DNA of 64,000 nucleotides from Climacteris rufus (Eukaryota; Chordata; Aves; Passeriformes; Climacteridae). The position numbers were made by a program, and so were the translations under genes. Below are positions 10,612 to 24,120 of the stretch, piece by piece; the first letter of the stretch is position 1; each line of letters begins with the position of its first letter. The notes below the pieces were generated by a model that saw only the letters and a list, made by a program, of their open reading frames with translations, ran no database searches and was not told the DNA's origin. The DNA lies in assembly GCA_013398175.1 (NCBI GenBank), contig VZRZ01008717.1:595486-659485 (forward strand), written 5' to 3'.

Positions 10612-11564
10612 CTGAGTTCATCCAGCTCCTCATTCCCTCAGTTTCCTCACCAAATCTCATTCTGAACAAGCCCACGTTGCCTCCCATCCCCAGAGGTGGC
10701 ATCTCGTCATCGTTGGTGTCTGCGGTGGTGACATTTATAGTGCAGTTTTTCATGTGCCTTTGGAGCTCTCAGGACAAGAAGCTCTGTCCGCCTGTGTCAT
10801 TAATATTATTTATTGCTATAAATCTCCCTTCTGGAGCCTTTGGCCCTGGCAGCTTGAAATATTTGTAACTCTGGTATGGGCACAGGTTCTTTGCAGTGAG
10901 AAAGGACTATAAAAGGCTTTTGGGACGACTGTTGCTGCTGACTGGGACTTGCCAAGGACAGTTTGCCTGGGTTGGGACCTGAGAGTTGCTCGTGTGGTGG
11001 GGAAAAGAACCAGTTTTCCTTGATTTCAATGAAGCTGGAGGCTGAAAGCGCTGTGTTTTGAATCAGTTTGGGAGACAGACATCCCTAAACCATGATGGAG
11101 CTGTTCAGATCCAGCTCTAAAGCTGGAGTTCAGATTTGTGTTTGATTTCCCCTGGACCCTGCTATTTCCACTCAATAGAGGCAGCCTCCTGCAGATTAAA
11201 ACCTCTTGAATTAAGGAACACAGACAAGCATTTTGGGACTGTCTTTTTGTTTTAGCTTTATACTTTGCCTATCATGGTAGGGCAGTGGCACTGACAACAC
11301 TGACAAGCTGTGTGGATGATCCTGCACAATAGCAGAGAATGAAGGCAAAAGGAAGCTGCAGAGCTGCATGTGAGGATTGTGGTGGTGTTTTTTTCAATAC
11401 TTCTTGGCAATTTTTGGAGGTGGGATTGCAGTAGAGCAGGACCCTGAGGGTGCTTAGAAGAACCTTTCACTCTTTGGTTGTCTCGTTTGAGTTTGGCTCA
11501 TGTTGTCTTTGCTGCCTTCCAGCTTCTGCTTGGCCTTTTTCAAGTCAATCAAGCTTTAGAGCTG

Positions 11565-11675
11565 GGTTAAGGGCAGGGTGGATGGTGTTTGGGGAAGCTT
11601 GCTGTGTTGGAAGGTGTCTCTGCCCATGGATGATCTTTGAGGTCCCTTCCAAACCAAACTGATGATTCTGTGATT
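11565..11675 (+). repeat. CR1 LINE 3' end, sense
   Basis: This is a short 3' fragment with the block 'gtgttggaaggtgtctctgc', then 'gatgatctttgaggtccctt' and the terminal 'gattctgtgatt'. The 5' side is truncated near the 'agggcagggtggatggtg' block. Confidence 0.85.
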
Positions 11676-12034
11676 TGTGCAGCACTCAGGACTGTAGTAA
11701 GACTCTACAAATACCTCTCTGTTCTCTCTCCCCCTCCTTACTGGTCTTGCCTGCAGAAAGCTGATCAGAATGAGGCATCTGAGCTCTCCTCTCATTTCTA
11801 AGCTTGATGAAGTTTGAGAACAGGTGGCAAGAACTTGTAGGGGTGCTGAGTTTATGCCTGCAATGAATTTTTGGGACATCTCATGACTGTATCAGTGTTT
11901 ACTGACAGGCAAACCACTGCCTGGAAGGGTTGTAGAGCACCTGTAGAGTTTTGTGGGCTTTATTGTAGCAGAGCTGGCCTGGGTGAGTGCTGGCCAGGTG
12001 GGAGAGTGTCCACAGTGAGCAGATCTGTGGTGTG

Positions 12035-12297
12035 AGAGGAAATGGCCTCAAGTTGTGCCAGTGGAGGTTTAGATTGGATATTAGGACAAAAATATCATCA
12101 TGGAAAGGTTTGTCAAGCATTGGAACAGGCTGCCCAGGGAAGTGGTGGAGTCACTATCCCTGGAAGTGTTCAAAAAACATGTGGATGTGGTGTCTGAGGA
12201 CATGGTTTAGTGCTGATATGTTGGTGTTGGGTTGATGGTTGGACTTGATGGTCTTAAAGATGTTTTCCGACCTTAAGGATTCCATGATTCTATATCC
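12035..12297 (+). repeat. CR1 LINE 3' end, sense
   Basis: This belongs to the CR1 subgroup with the blocks 'aatggcctcaagttgtgcca', 'ggaacaggctgcccagggaa' and 'ggacttgatggtcttaaaga', ending 'gattccatgattctat'. Similar copies occur at 23855, 40545 and 57300. Confidence 0.9.
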
Positions 12298-15200
12298 CAG
12301 GATGTTGCAAGAGGCTTTGTTCATTGTTATATCCAGTTTGCACAAGTGGAAAACACCTTTCCTGCTGTGCTCCCTACCCAAAGTTCCTCTCTCAACTCAC
12401 AACATTTCCTTTTTTGTCCCTGAAAACATCCCATTTTGGGATGGAAGAGACCTTCAAAGATCTTGTGTACTGAACATCTTCCCCTGAAAGGATTGTCCTG
12501 TGCTACAGGAGCTCTGTGTACTTCATGGACAGTGCACACACACAAGGTGGGTTATTTTAAGCTCCTAAAACTCTGTAGGGCCTCTCTTGCACAGGGAAGA
12601 GATCCAGGTTTCCCAGCAGCAAGGAAAAAAAAAAAAAAGTTTAATGTTATGAATCAAATATTTTGTAAGGGTGTAGCAGTTCTCACAACATTTTGATGGA
12701 AAATTATAGCAGTTTTCACTTAGGAAAGAGTGGAGAACTTTATTTGAAGGTGAACATTTTAACATTTATATTCTTCTATCATTTATCATGTGAAATTTGG
12801 AGTCTGGATAAGAACAAAGCCTTTTGCATACCTTGAGAATTGACAGTTCTCATATTTACAGCAGGTTCCAGGTTTAGTTAAAACCGGTGCTGTTTTTTCT
12901 GCAATGTTGACTCTTTGATTCAAAAGTTGGACTTTTCTGATCGAGGGAAGTTCTCAGTTTTGCCAGGCTGGAAGTCCTGAGTCATCAAACTATGGCCAGG
13001 TTGTACAGGGGTTTCAGGAAGAGTTTGTTGTATTTCGGTGTGTTTTTGAGGCTACAGCCAGAGCTGTTTCTGTGCCTGTCAGTGGAATTGTGACCTTGAG
13101 CTAAACACTTCCTTGCTTTCTGCTTCCCTTTCTCCAGCTGCAGCACCCTTGCAGGTGACATCCCAGGCTCTGTGCATCCACATTTGCACAGTGCCCCGAG
13201 CCTGAAGGGTGCTACAGGAAGCACCAAGTGCTGTCATTTCCCTGACAGAGCTTTCGGAGCCTCGGCTGGCAGGAGCTTTGCCAGGGTGAACATTGCTGAG
13301 CCACGAACATTTGGGCTTTTCAGGTCCAAATCCTCTGCAAGCTCCCGCGTTCGTGCTGCTGGCACTTCTTCCTGCAATCACCCCGTCCTCTCCAGGATGC
13401 TGCTGTGTGTAGAGTGTCTCTTAGGAGCTGATTATGCCTCTTCAGCTGGAAATGTTGCCTAAGATTTCCTGGTGATTTGTGCTGTTGCCACTGAACTCTC
13501 CCTGGGTGCTGAGGTGCCAAAGTGGGAGTGGCGAAGGGCCACTCCAGCTGGACTCCTGCTCATCCCAGGAGAGCTTTGTGCTGGGATTGGGGAAGGATAT
13601 GGTCTAAGTGCTGCTGGGGATTTCTGGGCTTTGCCCATCTCCTGCTCCACAGCAGGAGCAGCTGCTGTGTTTCCTCTGGGGTGCTTTTCCCCAAGGTCCG
13701 TGGCAGCCTGTAGGAGCAAGCTGGTGATTCTGTAAATCACAGGCTGGTCTTTGCTTTGCTCAGCAGGGATGCTCTTTTCACTAAATCCAGTTTAGCCCTC
13801 CTGAGTTTCAGCAGGCGTGGATAGAATGGAGAAGACAGGGTAGGAACCAGCTGGGCAGACAGTTTTCCCCTCCTACTCTCTCTCATAATGTGATTAGGAA
13901 GGAGACAGGATGTGTGATGCTCTTAGGGGGCCGAATGGGCCAACCCACAGTCTAACTCCCTCTTAAAAGAAGTCCATTGTTTTTCCAAAGTGCCCTCTTA
14001 ACAGAAAGGACTGAAATGTGTTCCTACATTGTCACTTGGCTGGAAATCACCTGCTTTTACACTGAAGTCTTGTCAGCTTGCGTTGCAGAGTGAATTTGGG
14101 CTAAATCTCATCTGAGTTTGGAGTGGAGCTGGAGTCAATGTACGGATGATTTATGTTGGGGTTTAAGAGGAAGGGGATTACTGACAGAGCTTGTGGTGTG
14201 CTCCAGGTGCCAGAGGCAGCCTGGGTTTGTTATTCTGGTGGGAGAATTGACTGAAGATTGCCACTGCTATGTGCTGTACACAGATATCTAATAAAAGATC
14301 CCATTAGCAAATAAGTGATTGATATTTGAACACATACAGGGGAGGCACGAGAGACGAGTGGGATAGGAATTCCCTCTCAGTGCTGTGCTGTGCTGCTAGC
14401 AGAGACAACACTTGAATATATTAAAAGAAGACAGGTAGCACAGAAGGTAATAATAGGAGGATTTGGCTCAGCATAATAAGCAGTCATCCAGCATCCCACT
14501 TCCTTGGCGGCTGTCTGCGGATTCCGCTGTCTGTCGATCCAGCGGGAACTTGGGGAGATATTCCCAGCTGACAGCTTTCCTCCCCGAGTCCCTGCTCGGT
14601 GCTTGTGGATTCGCCCAGGTCTTTAACTCCTGACTAAACTCCAGCTGGTGGGAGTGCTGCAGTGTGGGGCTGCAGCTCTGCCCCCGCCAGCCGGAGCCAG
14701 CGAGCTCCGCGCAGCCCTGGCAGTGACTCTTCTGCAGGCGAATGCTGCATCACCCTCCTGTATCTCTCCATCTGAAGGGGACGTGGGAGAGGAGCAGGAT
14801 CAAGTGGCTGGGAGCTTAAAGCCGTTGTGGGGATTCAGTGCTTCAGCGTGAGTAATGCCGAGCCAAATTCACCCTTCGGTGTAAAGGCAGAGCGGCGCTG
14901 GCATTAACCAAGTGACCCCAGGAGAGGAGCAGGGCTGGGGTTGGTCCCTTGTCTTAAGCTCAAATTAAAGCCTCACAGAGAATGTCTGGGATACTGTGTG
15001 TCCAGGCATTGCTGAGGGGTTTGGTACTTATTTTGAGCTGCAGTGCTTAATGGCTTGTTGCCATGAAGGCAGCTTAGCAAGTGTGACAGCTGCCCTATTA
15101 CCCAGCCACAGCTTACTTCTCTGCTAGAGGAGGTGTGGATTTAAGCCAGGACACCAGGGTCTTCCCAATTCCCACTTTCCCCTTTCCTGAAAGCTCAGAA

Positions 15201-15654
15201 AGCAGTGCTCAGGCTCCGTTGTGTGCAGATTTGAGGGCCAGAAATGTGAACCAAGTGGGTGAGTGTTACCTGCCTGGGATTGCTCTGCTGTGGGTCCAGG
15301 CAGGATGACTGGCTCGTCCCAGAGTGTGGGAGGGTGTGTGGGAGAGGACGATGTGTCAGAGATATTTGGTGTGGTGCCTCCACACTGATGGCAAGCGGAG
15401 GTGAACTCTGAGAGACACTTGGGCTCTTTTCTCAAAGAGAAAAGGCTGAGGGGAAAGAGGATGATAATCTTTGAATGCGTGGAAGGTAGCTGTGGAAAGG
15501 GAATAATCTGCTTTCTGTGTCTGCTGGGGATTGGACTAAATTGCAGAACGAGGGATTTAATTTAGGCACAAAGGAAAAACCTTCCAATTGCAGGGATAGT
15601 CAAGAGCCCAGACTCCATCAGCAAAGGTTTTCTTGAAGAGGCTGGGGGTGGTTT

Positions 15655-15735
15655 TGATGGCTTTGCATCAGGCTGAGGCGTGAGCTGAGCTAGTGAGGTC
15701 TTTTCCACTCTCTTACCTATAATTCTGTGACCTGC
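15655..15735 (+). repeat. Probable decayed CR1 3' end, sense
   Basis: The stretch ends 'gaggtcttttccactctctt' followed by 'ataattctgtgacc', which fits the CR1 terminus. The upstream part is too decayed to extend the match with confidence. Confidence 0.5.
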
Positions 15736-17619
15736 TCCCCTTTGTGTCTGTGCCTTGCTGTGTATAAAGAGATGAACGTGGCAGAGGGGCAGCATGCTGG
15801 TGGGAGGTGGAGGAATAGGATGGAGGCAGATGGGGAAGCCAAAAATCACTGACTCTGTCCACAACTTCCCATATCCACCTGTAGCTGTCCATCCATTGTC
15901 ATTCCATGTTTACAAACTCCTACTTGGACCACTGAGTCACTCCGGAGGCTTTAGCTGTGAGAGCACAACTTCAACCTGCTCAGCCCTGAGCCACAAAGAC
16001 ACCCTGACCCAGCAGAGTGAGGAATTAAGCTGAAATTTCAATCGGGAACATGCGGATGCCGGGATGTGTGCGGGCGTGGGGGCCCTTGCAAACAGCACAA
16101 GGGCATTACTCATCGCAAGCCGCGGAGAGCCGTGGCACATCTGCCTTCCCCAGGATTGGTCTGTGGGCATTGCACCAGGCAGGGCTCCACAGGGGAGGCT
16201 GAAAGCACGGGCTGGCTTTCCAGGTGGTTCTCAGGGAGCTTCTCCCAAGGCGGAGGGCGGCGTGGGAGCAGTCACAAAGGGGCTTGTTTGAAAATGGTAA
16301 CAAGTGGGTGCTGGAGGCTGGGTTTCACGGGCTCGTGGGGTGGGAGTCAGAATTAGTGCTAAATGAGATGATCTCCCTTTTCAAAGCACTTCAGGGACTG
16401 ATCACGTTGTGTTGGAAGAGTCAGGTGTACTGTGGAGCGTTGCTTGTCTTTCTTGCCTCATTTTGCACCCATCCCCACAGTACTTTGGCCTGGAAAAGCC
16501 ATTCTTTAGATAAATTTGACAATCTGCTTCACCACTGATCACTTTGTGACCTGCCCAAAGCCCTTAAATTGCCACAGGGTAAGAAGTGGATAGGTCATTA
16601 TTATTATTTTACAACAAATGTTCATTTAAACCCAAATCGAAGCACTTTATGAAAGGTTTGTGCCTTTCGTACTTTTGCCATCAATTAATAGCTGAGTGGA
16701 TAAACCTACTGGCAAGATTGTGGTCATCATTAAGCAAAAAATGGACAAGATGTGTGAAAAACAAATGTCAGAGTTGTAATTAGGAGTATTTGAGCTTGAA
16801 ATATCCCTCTAAATGTTAGGGCTGTCTAATGGAGAAACTGATACTATGCTAGGTGTGATAACAGCCAGTCAAAACTCAGTCTGCAGCTCCATTTCTCACT
16901 GCCTACTTGCCCTGCTAACCACAAGGATGTACAGAACATATTCAATAAATCTGTGAAAGCAAAATGACTCCTCTTTTTCTCACAAGTGAGACAATGCTTT
17001 CATTTTTCTTGACAAATGGTTCTTTCTCCTCTTTTTAAACATGGCAATCATGCCAGCCTCTCCCCTGGTGAGGAATATCCGACTACTGGGGCCACTTTTG
17101 GTTTTGTTTATATCAGCTCAGTACAGTTGTAAATCCAGGGGCTGTTACAGCTTTGCTTTCCAATCACTCAGCTGTGAATGAGTTGGGTGTTGGGGTTGGA
17201 AGCTGATTCCTTGAGGGCTCCTTGGAGATCAGTGCTCCATGCAGAGGGATTTAGCACCAGTAATTCCCCAGTGACCAGCTGTGTGTTGCACTGGGTGGAT
17301 GGAAACACCTGGCTGGATCCCAGGCACTCCTCAGATTGCAGTGGGCATACAGCTGTCATCATCATCATCAAAACTTAACAGCCCTCTGCCAAATGGGTGA
17401 AATCCCCTCACCTTCTTTTCTGGGCTGAGCTCTTAGCCGAGCCTCTGAGGAATGGAAATGAGCTGGGGGCATCTTTTACTCCAAGGTTGTTGGTTCAACC
17501 TTAGTTCGGGTCAGGAGATGTTGCCAGGGCAGGGATCTTCAGTGATTGAACAGTGAGAGATGGGAGTTTTGGTTCTACAGGAGAGGAATTGAATCTGTGA
17601 GTAATAATTAAAGTTTGTT

Positions 17620-17990
17620 CAGCTTCAAGAAGAGGAGACTGAGGGGAGACCCCATCGGGGTCTCCAATGTCCTCATGAGGGGAAGTGGAGGAGAAGCACC
17701 AATTTTTTTTTTCTGTGATAAGGGGTAGGACCTGAGGGAATGGCCTGAAGTTGTATTCAGGGGAGGTTTAGGTGGGATATTAGGAAAAGATTCTTCCCCT
17801 AGAGGGTGGTGGGACACTGAACAGGCTCCCCAGAGAACAGTCAGGGCCCCAAGGCTACCAGAGCACCAGGAGCATTTGGACAATGCTCTCAGGCATGGGG
17901 TGGGATTGTTGGGGTTGTCTTGGCCAGGAGTTGGACCTGATGGTCCTTGTGGGTCCCTTCCTACTCAGAATATTCTATGATTCTATGATT
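17620..17990 (+). repeat. CR1 LINE fragment, sense
   Basis: The CR1 blocks follow in order: 'gaggagactgaggggagacc', 'aggggaggtttaggtgggat', 'aacaggctccccagagaaca', 'ccaggagttggacctgatgg', and the tail 'attctatgattctatgatt' at about 17970-17990. Confidence 0.92.
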
Positions 17991-18914
17991 TAAAGGGACT
18001 TGGATAAAAGCAAGGTTTCAGAGATGTTTCAGGGATGGCTTGTGCGCTGTTTGCACAAGTGTTCATTCCTTGGGTGAAGCTTGGGTACTTTGGGTGAAGC
18101 TTTTTTCTTGAGGACTGGTCTTCAGCAGGCAAGGGGAAAGGGTAAGTGGATATTTGCTCTCTGTGGTGGTCAGCAGATGGGTGACCTGAGCATCTTTGGC
18201 AAGAGTCTTCCTGCAGTCACTGTGTCCTCAGGTGTTCCCCCACTCCTCAGCTGGGTCTCTCCGAAGGTCAGGATGCACAGGAATGGGGAGGGCACGTTTT
18301 GTCCGTGCTGTGGGGAGAGCTGCTGGTCTGGCACCACTCTCCAGCACAACACTGATAGTGTAAAACAAACAGCAGGCTGGTTTGGAGTAATTTGGTGAAA
18401 TGCTGTCGCCTGGCATGGAACCAAAATACTGCTTAAATCAGGATAAACACAGTCTGGATTCTACTCTCATTTTCCATTCCCAGTCTGCCACGGACTTAGT
18501 TTTTTTTAGCTGTGTGTAAATCTTACCACATTTTCCTGCAAGGTGCTCAGCTGTGAAGCTACGAGAGATGAGAGCAACCAGCTTCCAAGTCAGCTATGGA
18601 ATTTAAACTGGTTGTTCTCTGTGTGGCACAAGGAAAGGACAATTCCAAGCAGGAAGGAGCAGGAAACAAGACTCATTTTTAAAGTAGTTAGAGCATATGT
18701 CCCTATGGTAAAATAATGCCAGTAATGGTAATAGTGATAGTAGTAACAATGATGATAATGATAATGAAAATAATTGTGAATTCCATGGCAGAAGTGGCTC
18801 TAGAGAAGTCCTGTAATTGTCCCTAATGTTTATTTTTTTTTAATGCTCCCTGAATGTGTCTTGGCTTGTGCCAACCAGCAACATCCAGCTGTGGTTCAGG
18901 GCATGGTATGGTCC

Positions 18915-19240
18915 ATGAATCATAAAATCATTAAGGTTGGAAAAGACCTCCAAGATCCTCAAGTCCAACCTTTGACTGAATCCCACCATGCCCCAAAAAA
19001 AACATTCCACCAAGTTCCACATCTGCTCCTTTTTCTGAACAGTTCTAGAGATGGTGACTCCACCACTTCCCTGGGGAGCTTGTTCCCATGCTTAACCACC
19101 CTATCAAAGAAGAAATTTTTCCTAATATCCAAATTGAACCTCCCTTGGTGCAATTTGAGGCCATTTCCTCCTGTCCTATCGTTATTTGCCTGGGAGGAGC
19201 AGCCGACCCTCACCTCACCACAACCTCAGCCTCCTTCCAG
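18915..19240 (-). repeat. CR1 LINE fragment, antisense
   Basis: It opens with 'gaatcataaaatcattaagg', the complement of a CR1 terminus. It continues with the complements of the blocks seen at 12035, including 'gtgactccaccacttccctg' and 'aggccatttcctcctgtcct'. The far end fades near 19240. Confidence 0.9.
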
Positions 19241-20884
19241 GGAGATACAAACAATAAGTGTTCCACTAAAAAGTATGGACAAAACCCCTCTGTTTTGAAT
19301 GTGACTTTGTATGAATACCTGTATTGTACCACCTCATCTCAGGGCAGTGGAGTGGATCCTGGAGCATTTGATTTTCTAGGACTGACACGGTGAGACTGAG
19401 GTTTGCTGCTTACTGCAGTGCCTGTGCCAGTGCTGCTGCACAATGTGATTAAAGTTCTCTTCTGCCTCCGTTTTCTCAGCAGCAAAGAGCACGTACCCAT
19501 GAAGGAATAGGCCATTTTGATTATTGCCGGCTTTATTGTGGAAAATGGTTTTTATTTTCTCTCCAATATGCTTTAAAGGGAAAGGCTGGAACAGAACAAT
19601 TTTTTCATATGCATAAAAAGCAAAGGTTTAAAAACGAGAAATGCTATCTGACCAGCTTGTGAAGAGTTAAGCCAAAAGCTTCTCCCTCTCACTCCTCCAT
19701 GCTTCCCAAAGGTCTTGCACAGCAGAGAATAAGGTGCTGGTGCTTGATTGTTGTGACACAGCCCTAGGAATCCCCTGAGGCATTTGCACACAGCAGGAAT
19801 CTAAGCTGAATTAAGCTTTGGAAGAGACATGGAGGGCAGTATTATTCCCTTCCATTTCCAGGGGATCAAAATAGGCCCCCGAGAAGATAAAGCCAGTGTT
19901 TGCCATCTAAATCAGATCAGCTGAGAGGCCTTTGAAAAGATTGGCTTAAGTGATGGAGCCGTGTGTCCACAGCTGACCTGCAGGTGAGCTGGGAATAGAC
20001 CCTGCTCTCCTCCTTGGGGTCCCCTGGCTCCACACGCTGGTTCCCAAACCACAGCTGGCAGAGGGATGCAGACTCACTCATGGCTCTTCATCAAAGCTCC
20101 ATGAAACTGAGATTTCAGTAGCCTGGCCAAGTGAGCTGCAGTCAGAAAGGGACGGGGAGTGAATAAAGCGTAGAGCATTTTAAGTGATGATGGTGAAAAT
20201 GTTCGGGACAGCTGGCTGGGCAGGAGGAGAGTGGTCCTTAGAGTTAACGTGAGCCTGATCCATCCGTCCTTGACTTCAGTACTGGCACTGAAGCACTGAG
20301 AAAGCAGCCTGGGAGTTCAAGAGTGGCAGGGAGCTGACCGTGGCATTGACGACTGGCAGGTAGATAATGCCTGCTGTTAACTCCTGTAATTCCCTGCCAG
20401 CCTGGAGGAAATTATCCTGACAGTTCCCATTAAGGAGAGGCTGCGTGACCACTCCTCTGCTCTGAAAACTTCATCAAGGCTGTTTACTAAAAGCAAATTG
20501 TCACGTTGTATCTTGAGAGCAGGCTCAATACCCACTGAAGAGTTAGCAATTGTTAATAAATAGCAGCACGTTAAGATGTCTCTCTGGGTGATTTTTGTGT
20601 TCTGTAATTACACAGAATTGCCTGTTAGACTGGCCAAATAACATAAAAGGAGCCCTGAGCTCCAGAAATGCATTCCTGATAATGGGTGACTATTAGCTTT
20701 GAACGGAAAGTCTGTAGTTTTCATAGGAGGGAAGCAAACAAGGGAGAAATCCTCTGGACCTGTCTTGCAGTGACATGGGCTGAGCTGGCAGGATGTCACA
20801 TTTTCCAGAAAGAAGCTGTGAAAAGATAATTTATTGATGATGCCACTAAGTGATCTTCATGCAGGGATCTCAAAGCCCTTCTCA

Positions 20885-21340
20885 GAGGTTAAATGATGGA
20901 GAAGAGAAAGCTCTGGGGAGGCCTTATTGTTCTTTCAGTATATGAAGTTTATAAGAAAGGTGGAGAAAAACTTTTTTACAGATTAAATTCAGGACAGAGT
21001 TAATTTTAGTAGCTAGTATGGGACTGTATTTTGTTTTGTTGGGCACTGCCATTGCTGGCATGTAGTGACAGGACAAGGAGGAAGGGCTTAAACTGAAAGA
21101 GGTTAGAATCAGATTGGATATTGGGAAGAAATTGTTCCCTGTGGGGGTGGTGGGGGCCTGGCACAGGTTTCCCAGAGAAGCTGTGGATGCCCCCCAACGC
21201 TGAAAGTGTCCAAGGCCAGGTTGGATGGGGCTTGGAGCAACCTGGGATAGTGGAAGGTGTCCCTGCCCGTGGCAGGGGGTGGAACAGGATGATCTTTAAG
21301 GTTCCTTCCAACCCAAACTATTTTATGACTCTATGAAAAA
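20885..21340 (+). repeat. CR1 LINE fragment, sense
   Basis: The early part (20885-21050) is decayed but keeps 'ctctggggaggccttattgt'. The later part is well preserved: 'gtgacaggacaaggaggaag', 'aggttggatggggcttggag', 'gtggaaggtgtccctgcccg' and a terminus near 'ttatgactctatgaa'. Confidence 0.9.
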
Positions 21341-22224
21341 AAATGGTTTAGTCCCTCCTCACTGCTTGTCTGGTTTGAGCTGAGTGACCCCTGTAGACCC
21401 TCTGACAGTGCTGACCCACCTAAAAATCTTTCATCTGTGGCCCAATCCTGCCTTCCCTTGATCTCTGACACCACCCATATCTTACAATCCACCAAGAAAA
21501 GATTGTGTCCTGCTCTCCCTCTCTCTGCAATCAGTGCAAGAAATTGCTGTTACAGGAAGGAGGAAACTGAGCCTTCCCTTGAGCAGGCCCAGGGTACTTG
21601 GTGCTTTCCCATCCCAACCAAGTATAAATGTGATATCCACAAAGCCTGAGCCTGGATGAGAAATTCAGAATCTGACCGAATTGGGGATTTAAAAAAAAAA
21701 AAAAAAAAAATCAGTGTTTTTTTTTGGTAGATGAGGAGAGCACATTCATCTCTTGGTCACTCAGCCCTCCTGAGTTATTTTCTCCAGCACTGACACACCC
21801 CCTTTTGTTTAGAAAACTGTTTGCTTCTGTGAGTTCTGGTAAAAGCATCATTTTCCAGCAATTTTAACCACTCTCTCCCTGCTTTGACATGAGTTGTCCA
21901 ACCAACAATGAAATCAAGACAGTGTGGCTTTAAAAAACTTCACAGGAGTCATGGAAAGCCTTTGGGCCAGTGGCACAGCAAAATGGTTCCTCTGCAAATT
22001 CTTGGAGTAAATCACAGCCAGCTGGTCCAGTTCTTTGTCAGGAGAGTGGAAGGAGCCTCTTTGCTTTGAGCTTGTGACCTGTGAGGAGAGGGAGAGGGAC
22101 TTGCTTGGTCTTGCAAAGATGTTAAGGGCACTCTGGTCACAGCCTATGGGACAGTTACAAAAATTATAAAACCAAATTCCTCTTGCTTGTGCCTGATGAT
22201 TTAACAAACTGTCCTTGGGAGGTT

Positions 22225-22460
22225 CATAGAATAATTTAAGTTGGGAAAAAAAAACCTCTAAGACCATTGAGTCCAATTGTTAACCTGGTAATGCCAAGTT
22301 CACAGCTAAACCATGTCCCTAAGTGCAACATCCACACATTTCCTTAACACTTCCAGGGATGGAGATTCAACCACTTCCCTGAGCAGCCTGTTCCAATGCT
22401 TTTCAGTGAAAAAATTTTTCCTAATATCTAATGTAAACCTCCCCTTGTCTGGCCTTAGGA
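22225..22460 (-). repeat. CR1 LINE fragment, antisense
   Basis: This starts with the complement of the CR1 tail ('tcatagaataatttaagttg'). It runs through 'cttccagggatggagattca' and 'gcagcctgttccaatgcttt' to 'taaacctccccttgtctggc'. Confidence 0.88.
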
Positions 22461-23044
22461 AAAACCCTATCACCAATAGAGGGATGTGGCTCTGGAGTGG
22501 GCACCAGCAGGATGGGATTCTCCATCTTGGAGAATTGCCAAAGCTAATTCCAACAAAGCCATCACCAGCCTCACCTGATGTTAGTGGTAGTCTTGCTCCA
22601 AGCAGCAAATTGGGTTGTAAAGCTGTAGATGTCCCTTGCAACCAGTACTTCTGCAATTCTCTGACTTCATGAATCTTTAATTTCAAATGTGCAGGAAGTC
22701 AGGCTCAAAGCAACTATTATGAATAGCAAACACATTTCTAAAACCAAACAAAGCCCAGCCCCCCAAATTCCAGACTCCTGTGCCTGTGTTTAATTTCGGA
22801 GCAGAATAAATGGTTTAATTTTTCGTTGCCTTTATTAGTGTGATGTTGTGCCTATAAGGATTTTGCTCAGCCTTTCTTGGTATCAAGGATGGAAAAAGCA
22901 GAAAGAACAGCTTGGTTGTAAGGTCTGGGGCAAACTGCACAGCATTAAGAAATACTTTGCTCTAATTGGAGCCTGTTTGACCCTGGAGCCAGAGCAGGGT
23001 AATGGAAAAAGCACAGCTCAAATCGAGTTGCTTTTCATGGTGTT

Positions 23045-23240
23045 CCGCAGAAAGCGAGAGAAGGAAAGGGAGAAATGCAGAGAATTTGAAAGGGGGAGAG
23101 CTGGAAAAATGCATTAAGAGCAAGAAGAAAGGGCAGGGAAATAGCCAAAGGAAGGGAGACAAAGAAGGCAAAGGAGAGCAAAAGTTAGGGAGAGAGGAAG
23201 GGAAGGAAAAAGAAGAGAAGAAGGAAGCAAGGTGAAATTG
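23045..23240. repeat. Purine-rich low-complexity tract
   Basis: About 200 bases are nearly all A and G on the plus strand (GAAAGG, GGAAGG and AAGAAG motifs) without a fixed period. Such tracts can form triplex-like structures; no function is claimed. A lysine/glutamate-rich open frame through it is an artefact of composition. Confidence 0.7.
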
Positions 23241-23854
23241 TAAAGGAAAGGAGGAGTGTCCTTCTGCCCTGCCAGGCAGAGCGATGAGGTGGCAGGACAG
23301 CGAGTGGCCCCAGGCAGCAGCGCTCATTATTTCCATCCTGGCTGATGTCATTGATTGCTTCTCTCCTCCCTTGTCATGCCTGCTGACAGAACCGCAGCAC
23401 TTGCGACTCAGAACGACCCTCTCTGTTCCCCATTGGCCCAGGAAAAAGTTTTCTTTCCAGCTCCAAACCAGCACAGCCTCGTCTGTGTTTCAGGAGGGTT
23501 TTGGATGACCTCTCTCAGCAGTTCCTGTCTGGTGGAGACCCTGTTCCTGGCCTGTCTTACAAACAACCTTTCTGTTGGCAGCATCTTTACTTTTTAAGCC
23601 AGCCTTTGTTTTCCCACTTTTCCTTCTTTAAGGAATTTTCCCTTGCAAGGCTGAGATCTTACAGAATTCAGCCACCTTCTGTCAGGGAGTTTAATTAGTC
23701 AGAAAAAAAATAAAACAAATGATGATTTGTTTGCCAAAGCGAAGACACGGGGGATAGAGAAAGGAAGATGTGGAGGACAAAGAAACCTTAATAATGACGA
23801 AAGAATGCAGAATCCTAGAATATCTGGGCCTAAGTCTTTAAGACTTATTTAGGA

Positions 23855-24120
23855 TTAAATTAAATGGCCTCAAGTTGTGCCAGGGGAAGTTTAGATTAGA
23901 TATTAGGAAAAATTTCTTCATAGAAAAGATTGTAAAGAATTGAAACAGACTGCCCAGGTAAGTAGTGGAGTCACCATCCCTGGAAGTGTTCGAAAAAACA
24001 TGTGAATGTGGCACTTGAGGACGTGGTTTAGTGGTGAATATGATGGTGGTCTTGCGTTGATGGTTGGACTTGCTGATCTTAAAGGTCTTTTCCAACCTTA
24101 ATAATTTTATTATTCCCAAA
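23855..24120 (+). repeat. CR1 LINE 3' end, sense
   Basis: This is the same subgroup as 12035: 'aatggcctcaagttgtgcca', then 'gtagtggagtcaccatccct', 'ggttggacttgctgatctta', and a decayed tail 'aataattttattattcc'. Confidence 0.9.

Noticed and set aside
10890..10930. TATA-like 'actataaaaggctttt' as a promoter or LTR
   Set aside because: An isolated TATA-like string in AT-containing intron, without CpG enrichment, polyadenylation signal at LTR spacing, or a downstream exon.
12427..12510. Possible antisense CR1 end around 'gatggaagagaccttcaaag'
   Set aside because: Only about 30 bases resemble CR1 and the expected continuation is missing, so it was not listed.
22962..23474. Open frame of 170 codons on the minus strand, rich in Ser, Phe and Leu
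   Set aside because: It is the complement of the purine-rich tract at 23045-23240; the composition explains both length and residues.
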